DNA from: Chryseobacterium sediminis
GTDB lineage: Bacteria > Bacteroidota > Bacteroidia > Flavobacteriales > Weeksellaceae
Length of the DNA stretch: 64,000 nucleotides
Reading direction: 5' to 3'
NCBI RefSeq assembly: GCF_008386505.1
Contig: NZ_VUNZ01000003.1
Coordinates: 62,001-126,000 of the forward strand
Of this stretch, positions 24,894 to 35,826 are shown one piece after another. The position numbers were made by a program, and so were the translations under genes. A model generated the notes under the pieces. That model made no database searches and had not been told where the DNA came from. It worked only from the letters and a program-made list of their open reading frames with translations. Each line of letters begins with the position of its first letter. Position 1 is the first letter of the stretch.

Positions 24894-27800
24894 TTATTTC
24901 TGTTTTGTCTTTGTGGAGGCGCTTTCCAGCTCTGAAGTAAAAGTTATATTATCTGTGGTTTTGAATAATCTGTCAATCTGTTTTCTGGCTGAAGGATCTT
25001 GTGTTACTCTATAAAACTCATTAATCAGATCCAGTGAAGTGGGTTTCTTAGGATATTGATTGTTGTTGAGAAAGCTTTTTAATGCCTTATTTACATTCTC
25101 CTCACCCATTAAATTACTCAATTCTACCATGGCAGCAGCACCTTTGGAATAAGAAATATGAGGAGCATCTCCTGTAGCTCTATAGATGGGAACATTTTCA
25201 GACAATCCCTTTTCATTGTCATAGATCTGCTCATGAACTTTGATTCTTTCCATCATTTTTTCTCTGCCATGCATTTTTTTGTAAAGCATCATTTCCGTAT
25301 ACATCGCCAGTGTTTCGGTAGGCATTACAGAACCTTCTCTGTCGTCAGGATTAATCTGGCTGTTTCCCCACCAAAGATGTGAAAGCTCATGTCCGGCTAA
25401 TTCATTGATGACATCCTGTTTTTTATCTGCCTGAATATTGGCATGGAAAACCATATCTTCAGGCATAAAGGCCGCAGAAGGATAGGCTGTTGCCGCAAAA
25501 CCTCTGGTAAAAGAAGAAATCTCTGCAAAATTGATGGTTGCGAAAGGATATTTCCCGAAATTCTGCTGGCAGTAATCTAAAGTAAGCTTTGCATTTTCCA
25601 GAAGATGATTCACATTTTCAAAATGTTTTTGATGATAAAAGATATTGATGGTGATTCCTTTATAGCGCTCACTTTTTATTTCATATTCAGCTGAAGAAAC
25701 AGCAAAACGGAATGGAATCTGATCTGCTTTATACTGGAAATACTGACGTCCGGATTTTGTCCATTTTTTGATAAGGTCTCCGGTGCCTATTGCTGTTTGG
25801 TTGCCTTCAGTAGAAACAGTCATATTGAGGTTGATAAAGTCCTTTTTTACCACTTCAGGAGCTTCCGGTTTCTTCAGTTCTGTAAGTTTTCCCAATTTGA
25901 ACTGGCTGCGTTGTTTTTCATCCTGAATTTCATAATCCTTTTGATAGCCAATGGTGGGATAATATCTGCTGATCCTCATAAAAGAACCGTTTTCAATAAT
26001 AGCATTAAAGGATTGATGGCCATTGACAGCAAACCATTGGTATGACAAAGTGAAATTCAGGGAAGCTGTTTCGCCCGGCTGAATAGCCTGTTTTAATACA
26101 ACTTCTGTAGTGTTTTTATCAATTTTCATTGTTTCAGGACCTGATGTCAATGCAGCAGACTCAAGCTTTAGATCCTCATTAAAATTGACGAGAATTTTAT
26201 TGATGGGCTGGCTGGTTTGATTTACAAGGGTATATTTTCCTACGATCTGATAAGCATTTTCTGAAGGATACAACTTGATGTCTGTGGTAATATCAGTAAT
26301 ATCAGGCTGTGGAAGATTTTCATATTTCCGGAAGTTTTTTTCATAGGCTACTGAACTTAAGATGGCCTCGTCTTCATTTTTAGGAATATACCCTTTCATA
26401 AAAAATATTCCGGCAAAGATTCCTGAAACCAGCAGAAGAATACTGAGGACAGAAGGAATGACAGAGATTTTTTTAATCTTGATTAAGCGATTGAATATCC
26501 ATAAAATACAGATAACACCCGCTCCGAACAGAAGTCTTTGAGCAAATGCCTTTTCATAAATGCCGTAGCCGTTAAAATCACTATAAGTCCCTTTGAAATC
26601 TGAAAATATTCTAAAAAGAGGGTAGGAAATGATTTTCCCTGCAACAGGACCGGACAATATAAAAACTGCGAGAATAGAAACTCCGAGTGCAATAAATTTA
26701 TTAGGAATTCTGTCATTGATCAACAAAATAAATCCTGAAAATAAAATCAGAGGGAAAGTATTGAAAAGAAAAACTCCAAGATAAGCACTCCAGTCGATAT
26801 GGAAATACTGATAAGCAGCCTGAAAAATAATTCCCTGAGCAATTAAAATTACTGTAAAGAAAAACAGTAAAAAGCTGATGGAGATAAAATGTCCGGCTAT
26901 TCTGTTTTTTGAAAAATATGTACTGTTTTCAATCAGGAAAAATCCGGAAGATCGACTTCTCCAGAAGATATCGTTCAGAAAATAGACTGAAATAAGAAGA
27001 CCAAGCAGATGAAAGTTTTCGGAAATTGTTGTCGCCATAAGCCCCGAACCGGCATATTTCTGCGGAAGACGGATTCCTTTTTCAATTTCGGCATACATTT
27101 CCATGCCGACAGAAAATAACAGGAGGATAGAAACAGCAGGAACAGCAATACTTTTGAACAGATAAGTAAGATCAGTTTTCACAAAGGAAAATACAGACCT
27201 AAAAGAAGCAAGTCCGCCAAAGTTAGCTGAAACAGTGGAATAGTCTGATCCATTCGTTTCAGATAATGATTGACTAATTCCCGATGTTTTTACTTTCTTT
27301 CCCGATAAATTAGAAAACGAAAATAATCTGAGTGAAAGAAGAAGAAATCCAACGGATATAAGGATAAATAAGAGTCTGTTGAACAACAGATAGCCTGTAA
27401 AAGGAACTATCTGAATGTTTTTCTGGTGCGCACTAAGATCACGGGCCTGCATGAAATAAGCAGACAGACCAAAAGGATCAATCAAAGCTGAAAACTGTTG
27501 TGTTTCTAAAGACTGAGGCAAACTTCCAGCCATAAAAGGAGAGTTGGAAAAAAGTAAAATAATCATATAAAATACATACAGAAGCAGTCCGCCCACTACA
27601 ACCAGCAGTTTTTTCCTGACAATAAATGAAATGAGAAACAGAAAACTGCAGACAAATAAACTGTTGATAAGACCAAAGATCAATAATGGGTAAATGTAAT
27701 GTATGATATTAAAACTCTCCTGCATTTCACTTCCGATACGCATAATTTGACCGATGAGAAACCCTGTCATTAAGAAAGAAAAGCTTATAAATGTCTGAAG

Positions 27801-28118
27801 AAAATAAGCAGTGAATTTCCCTTTCAGATAAGTAGATTTTGAAAATGGAAATGAAAACAGGATGTGGTCAAATTTTGAATCCTGATCTTTAAATAGTAGT
27901 TGTAAGGCATACACGGTGGCAAAAAAAATAACAGCAAGGCTCAGCATGCCGGTCATAAAACCAATGGTATAAGGTGAGTTTAAATAAATTCCTTCTCCTA
28001 CTGAAAGATTGAACTGATTGCCGCAAAAAATGCCAAGAGCCACCAAAAGTAAGGCCACAAGATAGGTAAGCCAGTGCTTGGTAGTGCGTCCGGCCTCAAA
28101 TAAAAATATAGTGTTCAT
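24894..28118 (-). CDS. ABC-2 permease fused to M1-family aminopeptidase
   Basis: A 1074-residue fusion. The first 560 residues hold about 14 hydrophobic segments like ABC-2 type permeases; the remainder is an extracytoplasmic M1 metallopeptidase with a beta-sandwich (DITDITTDIKLYPSENAYQIVGKYTL region) and the zinc site HELSH near residue 910 followed by TETLAMYTE with the third ligand Glu. The ATPase gene lies 2 bp upstream, so they form a transporter pair. Such permease-peptidase fusions occur across Bacteroidetes; the likely role is export and processing of a peptide or assembly factor, unproven. Confidence 0.88.
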   Translation of the reverse strand: MNTIFLFEAGRTTKHWLTYLVALLLVALGIFCGNQFNLSVGEGIYLNSPYTIGFMTGMLSLAVIFFATVYALQLLFKDQDSKFDHILFSFPFSKSTYLKGKFTAYFLQTFISFSFLMTGFLIGQIMRIGSEMQESFNIIHYIYPLLIFGLINSLFVCSFLFLISFIVRKKLLVVVGGLLLYVFYMIILLFSNSPFMAGSLPQSLETQQFSALIDPFGLSAYFMQARDLSAHQKNIQIVPFTGYLLFNRLLFILISVGFLLLSLRLFSFSNLSGKKVKTSGISQSLSETNGSDYSTVSANFGGLASFRSVFSFVKTDLTYLFKSIAVPAVSILLLFSVGMEMYAEIEKGIRLPQKYAGSGLMATTISENFHLLGLLISVYFLNDIFWRSRSSGFFLIENSTYFSKNRIAGHFISISFLLFFFTVILIAQGIIFQAAYQYFHIDWSAYLGVFLFNTFPLILFSGFILLINDRIPNKFIALGVSILAVFILSGPVAGKIISYPLFRIFSDFKGTYSDFNGYGIYEKAFAQRLLFGAGVICILWIFNRLIKIKKISVIPSVLSILLLVSGIFAGIFFMKGYIPKNEDEAILSSVAYEKNFRKYENLPQPDITDITTDIKLYPSENAYQIVGKYTLVNQTSQPINKILVNFNEDLKLESAALTSGPETMKIDKNTTEVVLKQAIQPGETASLNFTLSYQWFAVNGHQSFNAIIENGSFMRISRYYPTIGYQKDYEIQDEKQRSQFKLGKLTELKKPEAPEVVKKDFINLNMTVSTEGNQTAIGTGDLIKKWTKSGRQYFQYKADQIPFRFAVSSAEYEIKSERYKGITINIFYHQKHFENVNHLLENAKLTLDYCQQNFGKYPFATINFAEISSFTRGFAATAYPSAAFMPEDMVFHANIQADKKQDVINELAGHELSHLWWGNSQINPDDREGSVMPTETLAMYTEMMLYKKMHGREKMMERIKVHEQIYDNEKGLSENVPIYRATGDAPHISYSKGAAAMVELSNLMGEENVNKALKSFLNNNQYPKKPTSLDLINEFYRVTQDPSARKQIDRLFKTTDNITFTSELESASTKTKQK

Positions 28119-28120
28119 GA

Positions 28121-28993
28121 TTAAGGTTTTTGGGTGAGTGTATGGAAATAAACGTGTTCCAATAAAGGGGTTACAGAACTGAAATCCTGAGGTGATTCTT
28201 CAGAAAATACGGTAATGTGAAGTTCTCTTTCAAGAAGCTGTCTGCTGATGATTTCATAGCTGGAACCATAGGTTTCCAGTTCGGTTTTATCAATAGGTTT
28301 TGACCAGATTTTGTTGTCCAGTTCAGCGATTAATTTTGCGGGATTTCCTTTTCTGAGAATCTGTCCGTGGTTCATCACCGCCATTTCTGAGCAAAGGTTT
28401 CTGACATCCTCAACGAGATGGGTCGACAGAATAACGATAACATCCTGACTGATATCATTGAGTAATGTATTAAAACGGTTGCGTTCTTCAGGGTCTAATC
28501 CGGCAGTAGGTTCATCCACAATGATAATTTTCGGGTCACCCAACAGTGCCTGAGCTACACCAAAACGCTGTTTCATCCCTCCTGAAAAGGTGTGTACTTC
28601 TTTTTTAGCAAAATCAGAAAGGTTGACTTTTTCTAGCAGACCCAGAATTTGATTTTTACGTTGGTTTTTATCGGTAATACCTTTCAATACGGCAATATGT
28701 TCTAAGAGATCATAGGCGGATACTTTCGGATAAACTCCAAAATCCTGAGGAAGAAATCCAAGATTTTGCTTGATGTAATCGGGATTTTTAATAATATCTA
28801 CTTCATTGAAAAGCAGCGTTCCCGATGTTGGTTTCTGAAGTCCGACAATGGTTTTCATCAGAGAAGATTTTCCGGCTCCGTTAGGACCAAGCAGCCCGAA
28901 CATTCCGTTTTTGATGTCAAGAGAAATGTTCTTAATGGCTTGAAAACCATTTTTGTAGGTTAGACTAAGATTGTTGATGGATAATGTATTCAT
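28121..28993 (-). CDS. ABC transporter ATP-binding protein
   Basis: A 290-residue ATPase of the ABC-2 (drug/lipid/peptide) type. Walker A GPNGAGKSS, Q-loop LPQDFG, signature FSGGMKQRFG, Walker B IIIVDEPTAGLD and H-loop STHLVED are all intact. A C-terminal extension of about 80 residues follows. Encoded directly before the permease-peptidase fusion, with 2 bp between them. Confidence 0.95.
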   Translation of the reverse strand: MNTLSINNLSLTYKNGFQAIKNISLDIKNGMFGLLGPNGAGKSSLMKTIVGLQKPTSGTLLFNEVDIIKNPDYIKQNLGFLPQDFGVYPKVSAYDLLEHIAVLKGITDKNQRKNQILGLLEKVNLSDFAKKEVHTFSGGMKQRFGVAQALLGDPKIIIVDEPTAGLDPEERNRFNTLLNDISQDVIVILSTHLVEDVRNLCSEMAVMNHGQILRKGNPAKLIAELDNKIWSKPIDKTELETYGSSYEIISRQLLERELHITVFSEESPQDFSSVTPLLEHVYFHTLTQKP

Positions 28994-29063
28994 AGCGTTG
29001 TGTTTGGGGAATAGAAGGACAGGCCACCTTTCGGTAGCAATTTTAGAGGTTTAAAGTTTAGGG

Positions 29064-29156
29064 TTTGGAGGGTAGCTGGAAGTTAGATGTGGAATTTTTA
29101 CACTTAAACTCTCACCGTCTCAAACACTCTTACCCTCAAACTCTCAAACCCAGCAA
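29064..29156. repeat. Degenerate CTCTCA-rich interspersed tract
   Basis: AGCTGGAAGTTAGAT followed by irregular repeats of CTCTCA/CCCTCAAA. Inverse-orientation relatives are at 34650-34716 and a looser one at 30395-30455. Confidence 0.6.
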
Positions 29157-29158
29157 GT

Positions 29159-29362
29159 TTACTCTTTAAATTCAAGAATATCTCCCGGCTGGCATTCCAG
29201 AATTTTACAGATGGCTTCAAGCGTATCAAAGCGGACACCTTTGGCTTTTCCGGTTTTAAGGATAGAGAGGTTGACGGGGGTGATACCCAGTTTTTCTGCC
29301 AATTCTTTACTCTGCATTTTTCGTTTGGCAAGCATCACATCTAAGTTGACTATAATTGGCAT
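29159..29362 (-). CDS. XRE/YozG-type helix-turn-helix regulator
   Basis: A 67-residue Cro/C1-type DNA-binding protein: MPIIVNLDVMLAKRKMQSKE, then the HTH (ELAEKLGITPVNLSILKTGKAKGVRF) and ICKILECQPGDILEF, the standard end of YozG-like regulators. The longer frame to 29443 overlaps the upstream gene and lacks conservation; the ATG at 29362 is 1 bp from the upstream stop. These regulators typically pair with a DUF2975 membrane protein, as here. Confidence 0.92.
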   Translation of the reverse strand: MPIIVNLDVMLAKRKMQSKELAEKLGITPVNLSILKTGKAKGVRFDTLEAICKILECQPGDILEFKE

Positions 29363-29363
29363 T

Positions 29364-29879
29364 TTAAATAAATAGGTCTTGTTCGTTTTGCAAATGTAGT
29401 CCTTGCTTAAAGATATTCGCAAGAAACAGACAGAAAATTCCAAGCATAAAGTGAATAAACACCAGTCCCCATATCATACTTTCTACTTCCACAAAGAAAC
29501 TCGCGATAATCACCAGTGGAAGCGGGATAAAAATATTGTACAGGTAAAATTTCTTAAGCTGAATGATATTCTCCTGAGTAAACAGTTTATCTTGGAAAAA
29601 CACTTTGAAAACCCTGGCTGATAACCAGAAAAAGATTCCATAAGTGACAAGGACTGCTATAAAAGAAAATATCATATAGGGATAATTGTTTTCTATATTC
29701 AGAAAGGGCTGTTCTGTAAACGGATAATTGATGTGGAGGAATTTTTCCTCTTTGTAAGGGGTAACCGCAAATCCGGTGATAAGACAGAATAGGGAGTATA
29801 CAAAAGTGATTAAATATCCGGCTGACAATACAGAGCAGATATAAAATAAAATCCTTGAAATAATTTTGGTCTGGTTCAT
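29364..29879 (-). CDS. DUF2975 membrane protein
   Basis: A 171-residue protein with four membrane helices, the DUF2975 arrangement, including FWLSARVFKVFFQDKLFTQENI between helices 2 and 3. Function unknown in the family; it is commonly encoded with a YozG-type HTH protein and may act as its membrane-bound partner. First gene of the two-gene unit. Confidence 0.88.
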   Translation of the reverse strand: MNQTKIISRILFYICSVLSAGYLITFVYSLFCLITGFAVTPYKEEKFLHINYPFTEQPFLNIENNYPYMIFSFIAVLVTYGIFFWLSARVFKVFFQDKLFTQENIIQLKKFYLYNIFIPLPLVIIASFFVEVESMIWGLVFIHFMLGIFCLFLANIFKQGLHLQNEQDLFI

Positions 29880-29902
29880 GGTACGAACATTAATTACTAT
29901 TG

Positions 29903-29942
29903 CAAATGTATAATTAATTATCGTAAAACAATAATTAATTTA
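29903..29942 (-). promoter_or_regulatory. Promoter and candidate operator of the DUF2975-HTH operon
   Basis: Minus-strand TACATTTG (29903-29910) matches TAnnTTTG. Next to it, TAATTAATTA occurs at 29911-29920 and ATAATTAATT at 29931-29940, a repeated palindromic word that a Cro-type protein could bind to repress its own operon. Confidence 0.5.
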
Positions 29943-30047
29943 AATAAAATTTTATTTTTTTGAATTTGAGGTTTATTAAAAGATTCAATAGAATAGTGTG
30001 ATAATCATTGTTTTTAATTAATTTTAAATAACAAAAAAATTGAAATT

Positions 30048-30389
30048 ATGGCTTACAGTACTGCACTTGCCGACCGGGTTCGTGAACGGCTTTCAATGGT
30101 AGAAAATGTTGAGATTGAAGAGAAGAAAATGTTCAGCGGACTGTCTTTTCTGGTGAATGGGAAGATGTGTATCAACATCAGCCACGATAATCTGATGTGC
30201 CGTTACGATCCTGAGATGGAAGATGAAGTTTCGGAAAGGAAAGGCTTCCTGCCAATGATTATGAAAGGAAAGCAGTTAAATGGATATTGTTATGTAGAAC
30301 CCACTGGCTTTCAAAAAGCAGATGATTTTGAATATTGGATCAAAATCTGTCTGGATTATAATCCGATGGCAAAGGCTTCAAAGAAGTGA
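30048..30389 (+). CDS. TfoX/Sxy N-terminal domain protein
   Basis: A 113-residue protein made of the TfoX N-terminal domain only: VEEKKMFSGLSFLVNGKMCI-like segment IEEKKMFSGLSFLVNGKMCI, LMCRYDP, MIMKGKQLNGYCYVEP and the closing WIKICLDYN. In gammaproteobacteria Sxy controls competence with CRP; stand-alone N-domains like this are widespread and of unknown function. Monocistronic; divergent from the DUF2975 operon. Confidence 0.9.
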   Translation: MAYSTALADRVRERLSMVENVEIEEKKMFSGLSFLVNGKMCINISHDNLMCRYDPEMEDEVSERKGFLPMIMKGKQLNGYCYVEPTGFQKADDFEYWIKICLDYNPMAKASKK

Positions 30390-30394
30390 GTGGT

Positions 30395-30455
30395 GATGTT
30401 GGGTTGTAGGGTTGTAGGGTTTGAGAGTGAGAGAGTGGGAGTGTTGGAGTTAAAC
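30395..30455. repeat. GAGAG-rich degenerate tract
   Basis: GGGTTGTAGGGTTGTAGGG followed by GAGAGTGAGAGAGTGGGAG. Same style as the tracts at 29064 and 34650; lies between TfoX and the convergent nucleotidyltransferase gene. Confidence 0.5.
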
Positions 30456-30479
30456 AATCCCACATTCATAATTCATCAT

Positions 30480-31586
30480 TTATAATTTATCATTATCTCC
30501 GTACAGTTTTTTTCTTATTTCAATAAGTATTTTTGTTGTTTTTTCCAGATCCGGGTACTCAGGAAGATTGGATGTAGAATAATGTTTTTCTATTGATTCT
30601 ATAAGGCTTTCTGCCTTTTGCATTACACTTTCATAAGATTGATTTCCTGCTTTGATGTCTAAGAGTTCGTTACGGTTTTCTACACGGATCGTGAGTGAAT
30701 TGGTTTTAAAAATCTGTTCACAGGACTGCAGTAATCGGATGGTGTGCATCATGTTCTTGCTGTCGTAATTCTGTCCGTGGGTCTGATTGACATTGTAACG
30801 GTCTTCATTGCGCTCAGCTACCCATTTCCAATATTCCCTGTAGTCTTTACAATAAACAGAGTAGGCATCAAGGTTGCAAAATAGATAAGCAACCGGTTTC
30901 TCATCTTTAGGAATGGATGATACGGAAACCTGGTTCGCTTCTTCATTCTGAATGATTCCTTTATAGCCCAGCGTTCCCGATTCATCATAAAATAACGAAT
31001 ACATTCCTTTTGTATGATCAATGTTTATTAATCCGCATTTCTCTTGTGATAAACCACCCCGTCCTTCGGACACCCCTCCACAGGAGGGGAATTCATGCAG
31101 CCATTTTTTCAAGGGTACAGAACCGTGTCCTTCAAGGATAAAACAGAAATCCAGGATAGATTTTCTTTTTTTGTCGATCGGATTTAAAATCTTTTTATTG
31201 AGACCTTTTGCTTTTTTAATCTGTGAAACGGCATAGCCAGCAAAGGTATCTTTACATAAATTTGACAAAAAATCTTTCGTTTTCAATAGATCCATCAGTG
31301 GATGTTTATATTGAATACAATCTTCCGGACTTGCCAGAATTTCCAGAATATTAGGATTGTTTTTCTGCAACAATTCTACAAATCTCCCGATTTCATAATA
31401 CGTAAGATCATTGGTCTCATTGGAAATCTGCGGAATATAGTTCAGTCCAAAGAAATCTTCCTTCGGCAGATAATATACCCCGCGGATATCTGTATCAGAA
31501 TTCTCCGTTGCCAGCCCAAAAGCCCGGCTTCCGGAAATGGCTTCAAAGAGGAGGAGGTTGCGGGTTTTTAGATCTGAAATAGTCAT
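30480..31586 (-). CDS. Predicted nucleotidyltransferase (COG3541/YcgL-like), with an in-frame repeat insertion
   Basis: A 368-residue DNA polymerase beta-fold nucleotidyltransferase. The active-site block is GSRAFGLATENSDTDIRGVY (residues 19-38), matching G-S-R-x-x-G ... D-x-D. The C-terminal helical region carries HGQNYDSKNMMHTIRLL. Around residues 164-179 the protein reads EFPSCGGVSEGRGGLS, which is encoded by a short relative of the interspersed repeat found elsewhere in this window (see 31050-31094). Last gene of a five-gene minus-strand cluster with a second nucleotidyltransferase at the head. Family members have been linked with RNA repair loci; the substrate is not known. Confidence 0.85.
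   Translation of the reverse strand: MTISDLKTRNLLLFEAISGSRAFGLATENSDTDIRGVYYLPKEDFFGLNYIPQISNETNDLTYYEIGRFVELLQKNNPNILEILASPEDCIQYKHPLMDLLKTKDFLSNLCKDTFAGYAVSQIKKAKGLNKKILNPIDKKRKSILDFCFILEGHGSVPLKKWLHEFPSCGGVSEGRGGLSQEKCGLINIDHTKGMYSLFYDESGTLGYKGIIQNEEANQVSVSSIPKDEKPVAYLFCNLDAYSVYCKDYREYWKWVAERNEDRYNVNQTHGQNYDSKNMMHTIRLLQSCEQIFKTNSLTIRVENRNELLDIKAGNQSYESVMQKAESLIESIEKHYSTSNLPEYPDLEKTTKILIEIRKKLYGDNDKL
31050..31094. repeat. 45-bp palindromic repeat inserted in frame in a coding sequence
   Basis: AAACCACCCCGTC, a short GAC-centred loop, then CACCCCTCC and GAGGGGAATT. The flanking words match the intergenic repeat at 42861, 60705 and 37326 (reverse), but the middle part is shorter. Length is a multiple of three and no stop is created. 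Confidence 0.75.
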
Positions 31587-31651
31587 TTTAATTGTTTTTT
31601 AATTGTAAAAAATTAAAACTTTATCTTGTTACTAAGTATAGATATTGTAGT

Positions 31652-32362
31652 TTAAATTAAAAAATAAGGTGAAAAGTCAATTCCCTGAATGGCTCCAGGA
31701 ACTGGAAGAACATTATCAGCATTCATAGTTACTTCATATTCATCACATGTTAGCTGTGATACCTTTTGATGCCAGTTTTTCTGGTATTCTTTTTTGATAT
31801 CTCCCAGTTTTATAAGACAATGCAGTCCGCCATTAGTTTTGATAAATGTGAGACTATCAGGATTAATACAGTTTTCTATATCTTTTTTGAATTGATTAAT
31901 TGCAACTTGATGATTTCCGATTTTAAAATCAATATCAAGGTCAAAGAAGATTTTTCTTGATGTCGTGGTTTGAATAATATTTAAAGCTAATGCATGAGGA
32001 TTAATAGCATTATCATTTTGGATCAGTTTATCAGAAATCTCTCTCATCATTAGCAATGATGCTTTATGCAGATCACGTGGATTTGGGGTAATGTACAACG
32101 CCAGATTATCCTGAGAAATATTTTCCCCTCCGGATTCATATCTTCCAATAGGAAGTTCAAGCTGACTGATCTTATGAAATAACCTTTCTTTTGAAGATGT
32201 AAAACGCTTCAACTGAGATTTATCAGATTTCAATCCTGTTTCGGGATTGTATTTTTTCCTTGCCAGAAGTTGTACGTAATACTGTTCATTGGATTGAAGA
32301 TCAGGAAGCCAATTGATAAATTCCTTTAATTTTTCTTCATTATATATGATTTTATAATGCAT
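31652..32362 (-). CDS. Protein with primase-polymerase (AEP)-like motifs
   Basis: Start chosen at the ATG at 32362 (MHYKIIYNEEKLKEF), because the 11 residues of the longer frame are unconvincing. The 236-residue protein has IFFDLDIDFK (a D-x-D motif on a hydrophobic strand), FIKTNGGLHCLI (an s-G-G-x-H motif) and VLPVPGAIQG toward the end, in the order expected for archaeo-eukaryotic primase-like nucleotidyltransferases. I did not recognise the family with certainty. It lies 65 bp before the nucleotidyltransferase gene and 93 bp after the ATP-grasp gene. Confidence 0.65.
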   Translation of the reverse strand: MHYKIIYNEEKLKEFINWLPDLQSNEQYYVQLLARKKYNPETGLKSDKSQLKRFTSSKERLFHKISQLELPIGRYESGGENISQDNLALYITPNPRDLHKASLLMMREISDKLIQNDNAINPHALALNIIQTTTSRKIFFDLDIDFKIGNHQVAINQFKKDIENCINPDSLTFIKTNGGLHCLIKLGDIKKEYQKNWHQKVSQLTCDEYEVTMNADNVLPVPGAIQGIDFSPYFLI

Positions 32363-32454
32363 AGATGTTTTCTTTAGTAATTTAAAAATTATCAAGAAAC
32401 TTTTTTCTAGTTTGTAATATGGAAATTAAAAACTAGAACTACAGAATAATAATT

Positions 32455-33186
32455 CTAATTTTTAATACAGCTGTTTACAATTACCTCCAATGCTTTTTCA
32501 GCATCACATGCATACAATCCGGAACACCAGGCCGGATTTGCTTCAATCAAAGCCCAACCTTTTCCTTTTATAATTCCAAAATCCAGCACAATTGCAGAAG
32601 GGAGTGTAGAGGCGTATTTTTGAATAAATAATTCAAAGAAAGCAAGTATATCTTTCTGTTCTTTTTCCGACAGTATATTGGTATCGAAAGTATTGTTTCG
32701 CCAATAAGAAGAATATGTTTTAATTTCATTATTTAAAACAAAACATCTTACCTCAAGTTCCCATTCTACAACTTCAGAGGTGAAAACCATGCTTTCCGGA
32801 TCCAGTGTTTCAAAACCTTTGATATTCGTTACTTTATCGAAAACACCTGCTTTAAAGCTTTTAAAGTCTGAACATTTAATGAATATATTTTCTTCATGTA
32901 CGAAATCTTTCAGCTTTCCGTAAACAATTTTACGCTTTGTAAATTCTTCTGAAATTTTTGAAAGCCAGTTATCATTAGGTTTTGTTAATGTTAGATTACA
33001 TTGTTCCGCAACAATTTCTGCATAAATATCCTCACCATATACCGCAATCACGTCCTTACGAAATTCTTCAGGAACGTTCCATTTTGCATTGAAACGGTTT
33101 AGCTCATAGGAAGTATTGAGTGATGCTTTCTTCAGGTTATTACTGTCCTCCGTATACATGGGAGAGAGTGCGATTATATTTTTCAT
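32455..33186 (-). CDS. ATP-grasp domain protein (R2K-like clade)
   Basis: A 243-residue ATP-dependent ligase-fold protein. IFIKCSDFKSFKAGVF, WELEVRCFVLNNEIKTYSSYW, IVLDFGIIKGKGWALIEANPAW are the ATP-grasp core strands, the last with the metal-binding Asp/Glu/Asn set. Similar stand-alone proteins are filed as R2K-clade ATP-grasp domains. Whether it ligates RNA, peptide or another substrate cannot be said. It overlaps the upstream gene by 4 bp (stop/start coupling). Confidence 0.8.
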   Translation of the reverse strand: MKNIIALSPMYTEDSNNLKKASLNTSYELNRFNAKWNVPEEFRKDVIAVYGEDIYAEIVAEQCNLTLTKPNDNWLSKISEEFTKRKIVYGKLKDFVHEENIFIKCSDFKSFKAGVFDKVTNIKGFETLDPESMVFTSEVVEWELEVRCFVLNNEIKTYSSYWRNNTFDTNILSEKEQKDILAFFELFIQKYASTLPSAIVLDFGIIKGKGWALIEANPAWCSGLYACDAEKALEVIVNSCIKN

Positions 33187-33827
33187 GTAATTTTTTTTTC
33201 TGTTTTTAATTTTTGTATTAATGCATGCCGTTCATCTTCAGATATACCATCAATAAAAAGACTCCATCCCTCAGGGTATAATCTTGCGTGAATTATATTT
33301 ATTTCGTTTTTCCAAATACGATGGTACTTGTCAGAACATTCAGCAATAAATTCATAATCTGAGAAATAATCTGAAAGCAAATCAATAGAATCAACCCAAT
33401 TATTTCCAAGCCCTGGAAGTTTCATATAGTATCTGTATTCTTCAAAAAAAGCCTGTTGTTCAATAAATGTTTCAAATCTTTCAAAATAAGAAAAAAAATT
33501 CCAAGATTCACAACCGCAATCTCTTATGAAAACTTCACCATTTTCAGCAATATATAAGCTATCATTAATCGAAAATAAAGTTTGCCCTTTCCACTGGTAG
33601 GTATTTACTCCTTTATTTTTTTTTATTTGTTTAGGTGTAAAAATATGAAGTACAGTATCATAAATATTTAATCCAGAAAATTTTTCCTGAAAGCTTATAA
33701 TTTCAGAAGAATTTTGAAGATGATAAAATCTGAGATGATTTTCTAAAATCCCTAAATCAATTTCATATTCCTTGTTCCTTCCGATTTTTTCAACAAAACA
33801 TAATGCTCTTTCAGATAATTGCTTCAT
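33183..33827 (-). CDS. Unrecognised 214-residue protein in the nucleotidyltransferase cluster
   Basis: Cytosolic, rich in aromatic residues, without signal peptide. The middle part (YQWKGQTLFSINDSLYIAENGEVFIRDCGCESWNFF region) recalls small sensor or SUKH-type immunity folds, but I would not name it. It sits between the ATP-grasp gene (4-bp overlap) and the head nucleotidyltransferase (11 bp), so it is an integral part of the operon. Confidence 0.7.
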   Translation of the reverse strand: MKQLSERALCFVEKIGRNKEYEIDLGILENHLRFYHLQNSSEIISFQEKFSGLNIYDTVLHIFTPKQIKKNKGVNTYQWKGQTLFSINDSLYIAENGEVFIRDCGCESWNFFSYFERFETFIEQQAFFEEYRYYMKLPGLGNNWVDSIDLLSDYFSDYEFIAECSDKYHRIWKNEINIIHARLYPEGWSLFIDGISEDERHALIQKLKTEKKIT

Positions 33828-33838
33828 ATTGGTCTGAT

Positions 33839-34720
<882 letters not shown>

Positions 34721-34806
34721 TCATTAATACATTTTACTTTTTACATCGTACACCATACAAAATCCTCCTCATTTCACTAATATTGCACTTTCTCAATTTA
34801 ACATAA

Positions 34807-35826
<1,020 letters not shown>

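Noticed and set aside
29104..29331. 75-codon minus-strand open frame
   Set aside because: It overlaps the HTH gene in another frame and runs into the low-complexity CTCTCA tract.
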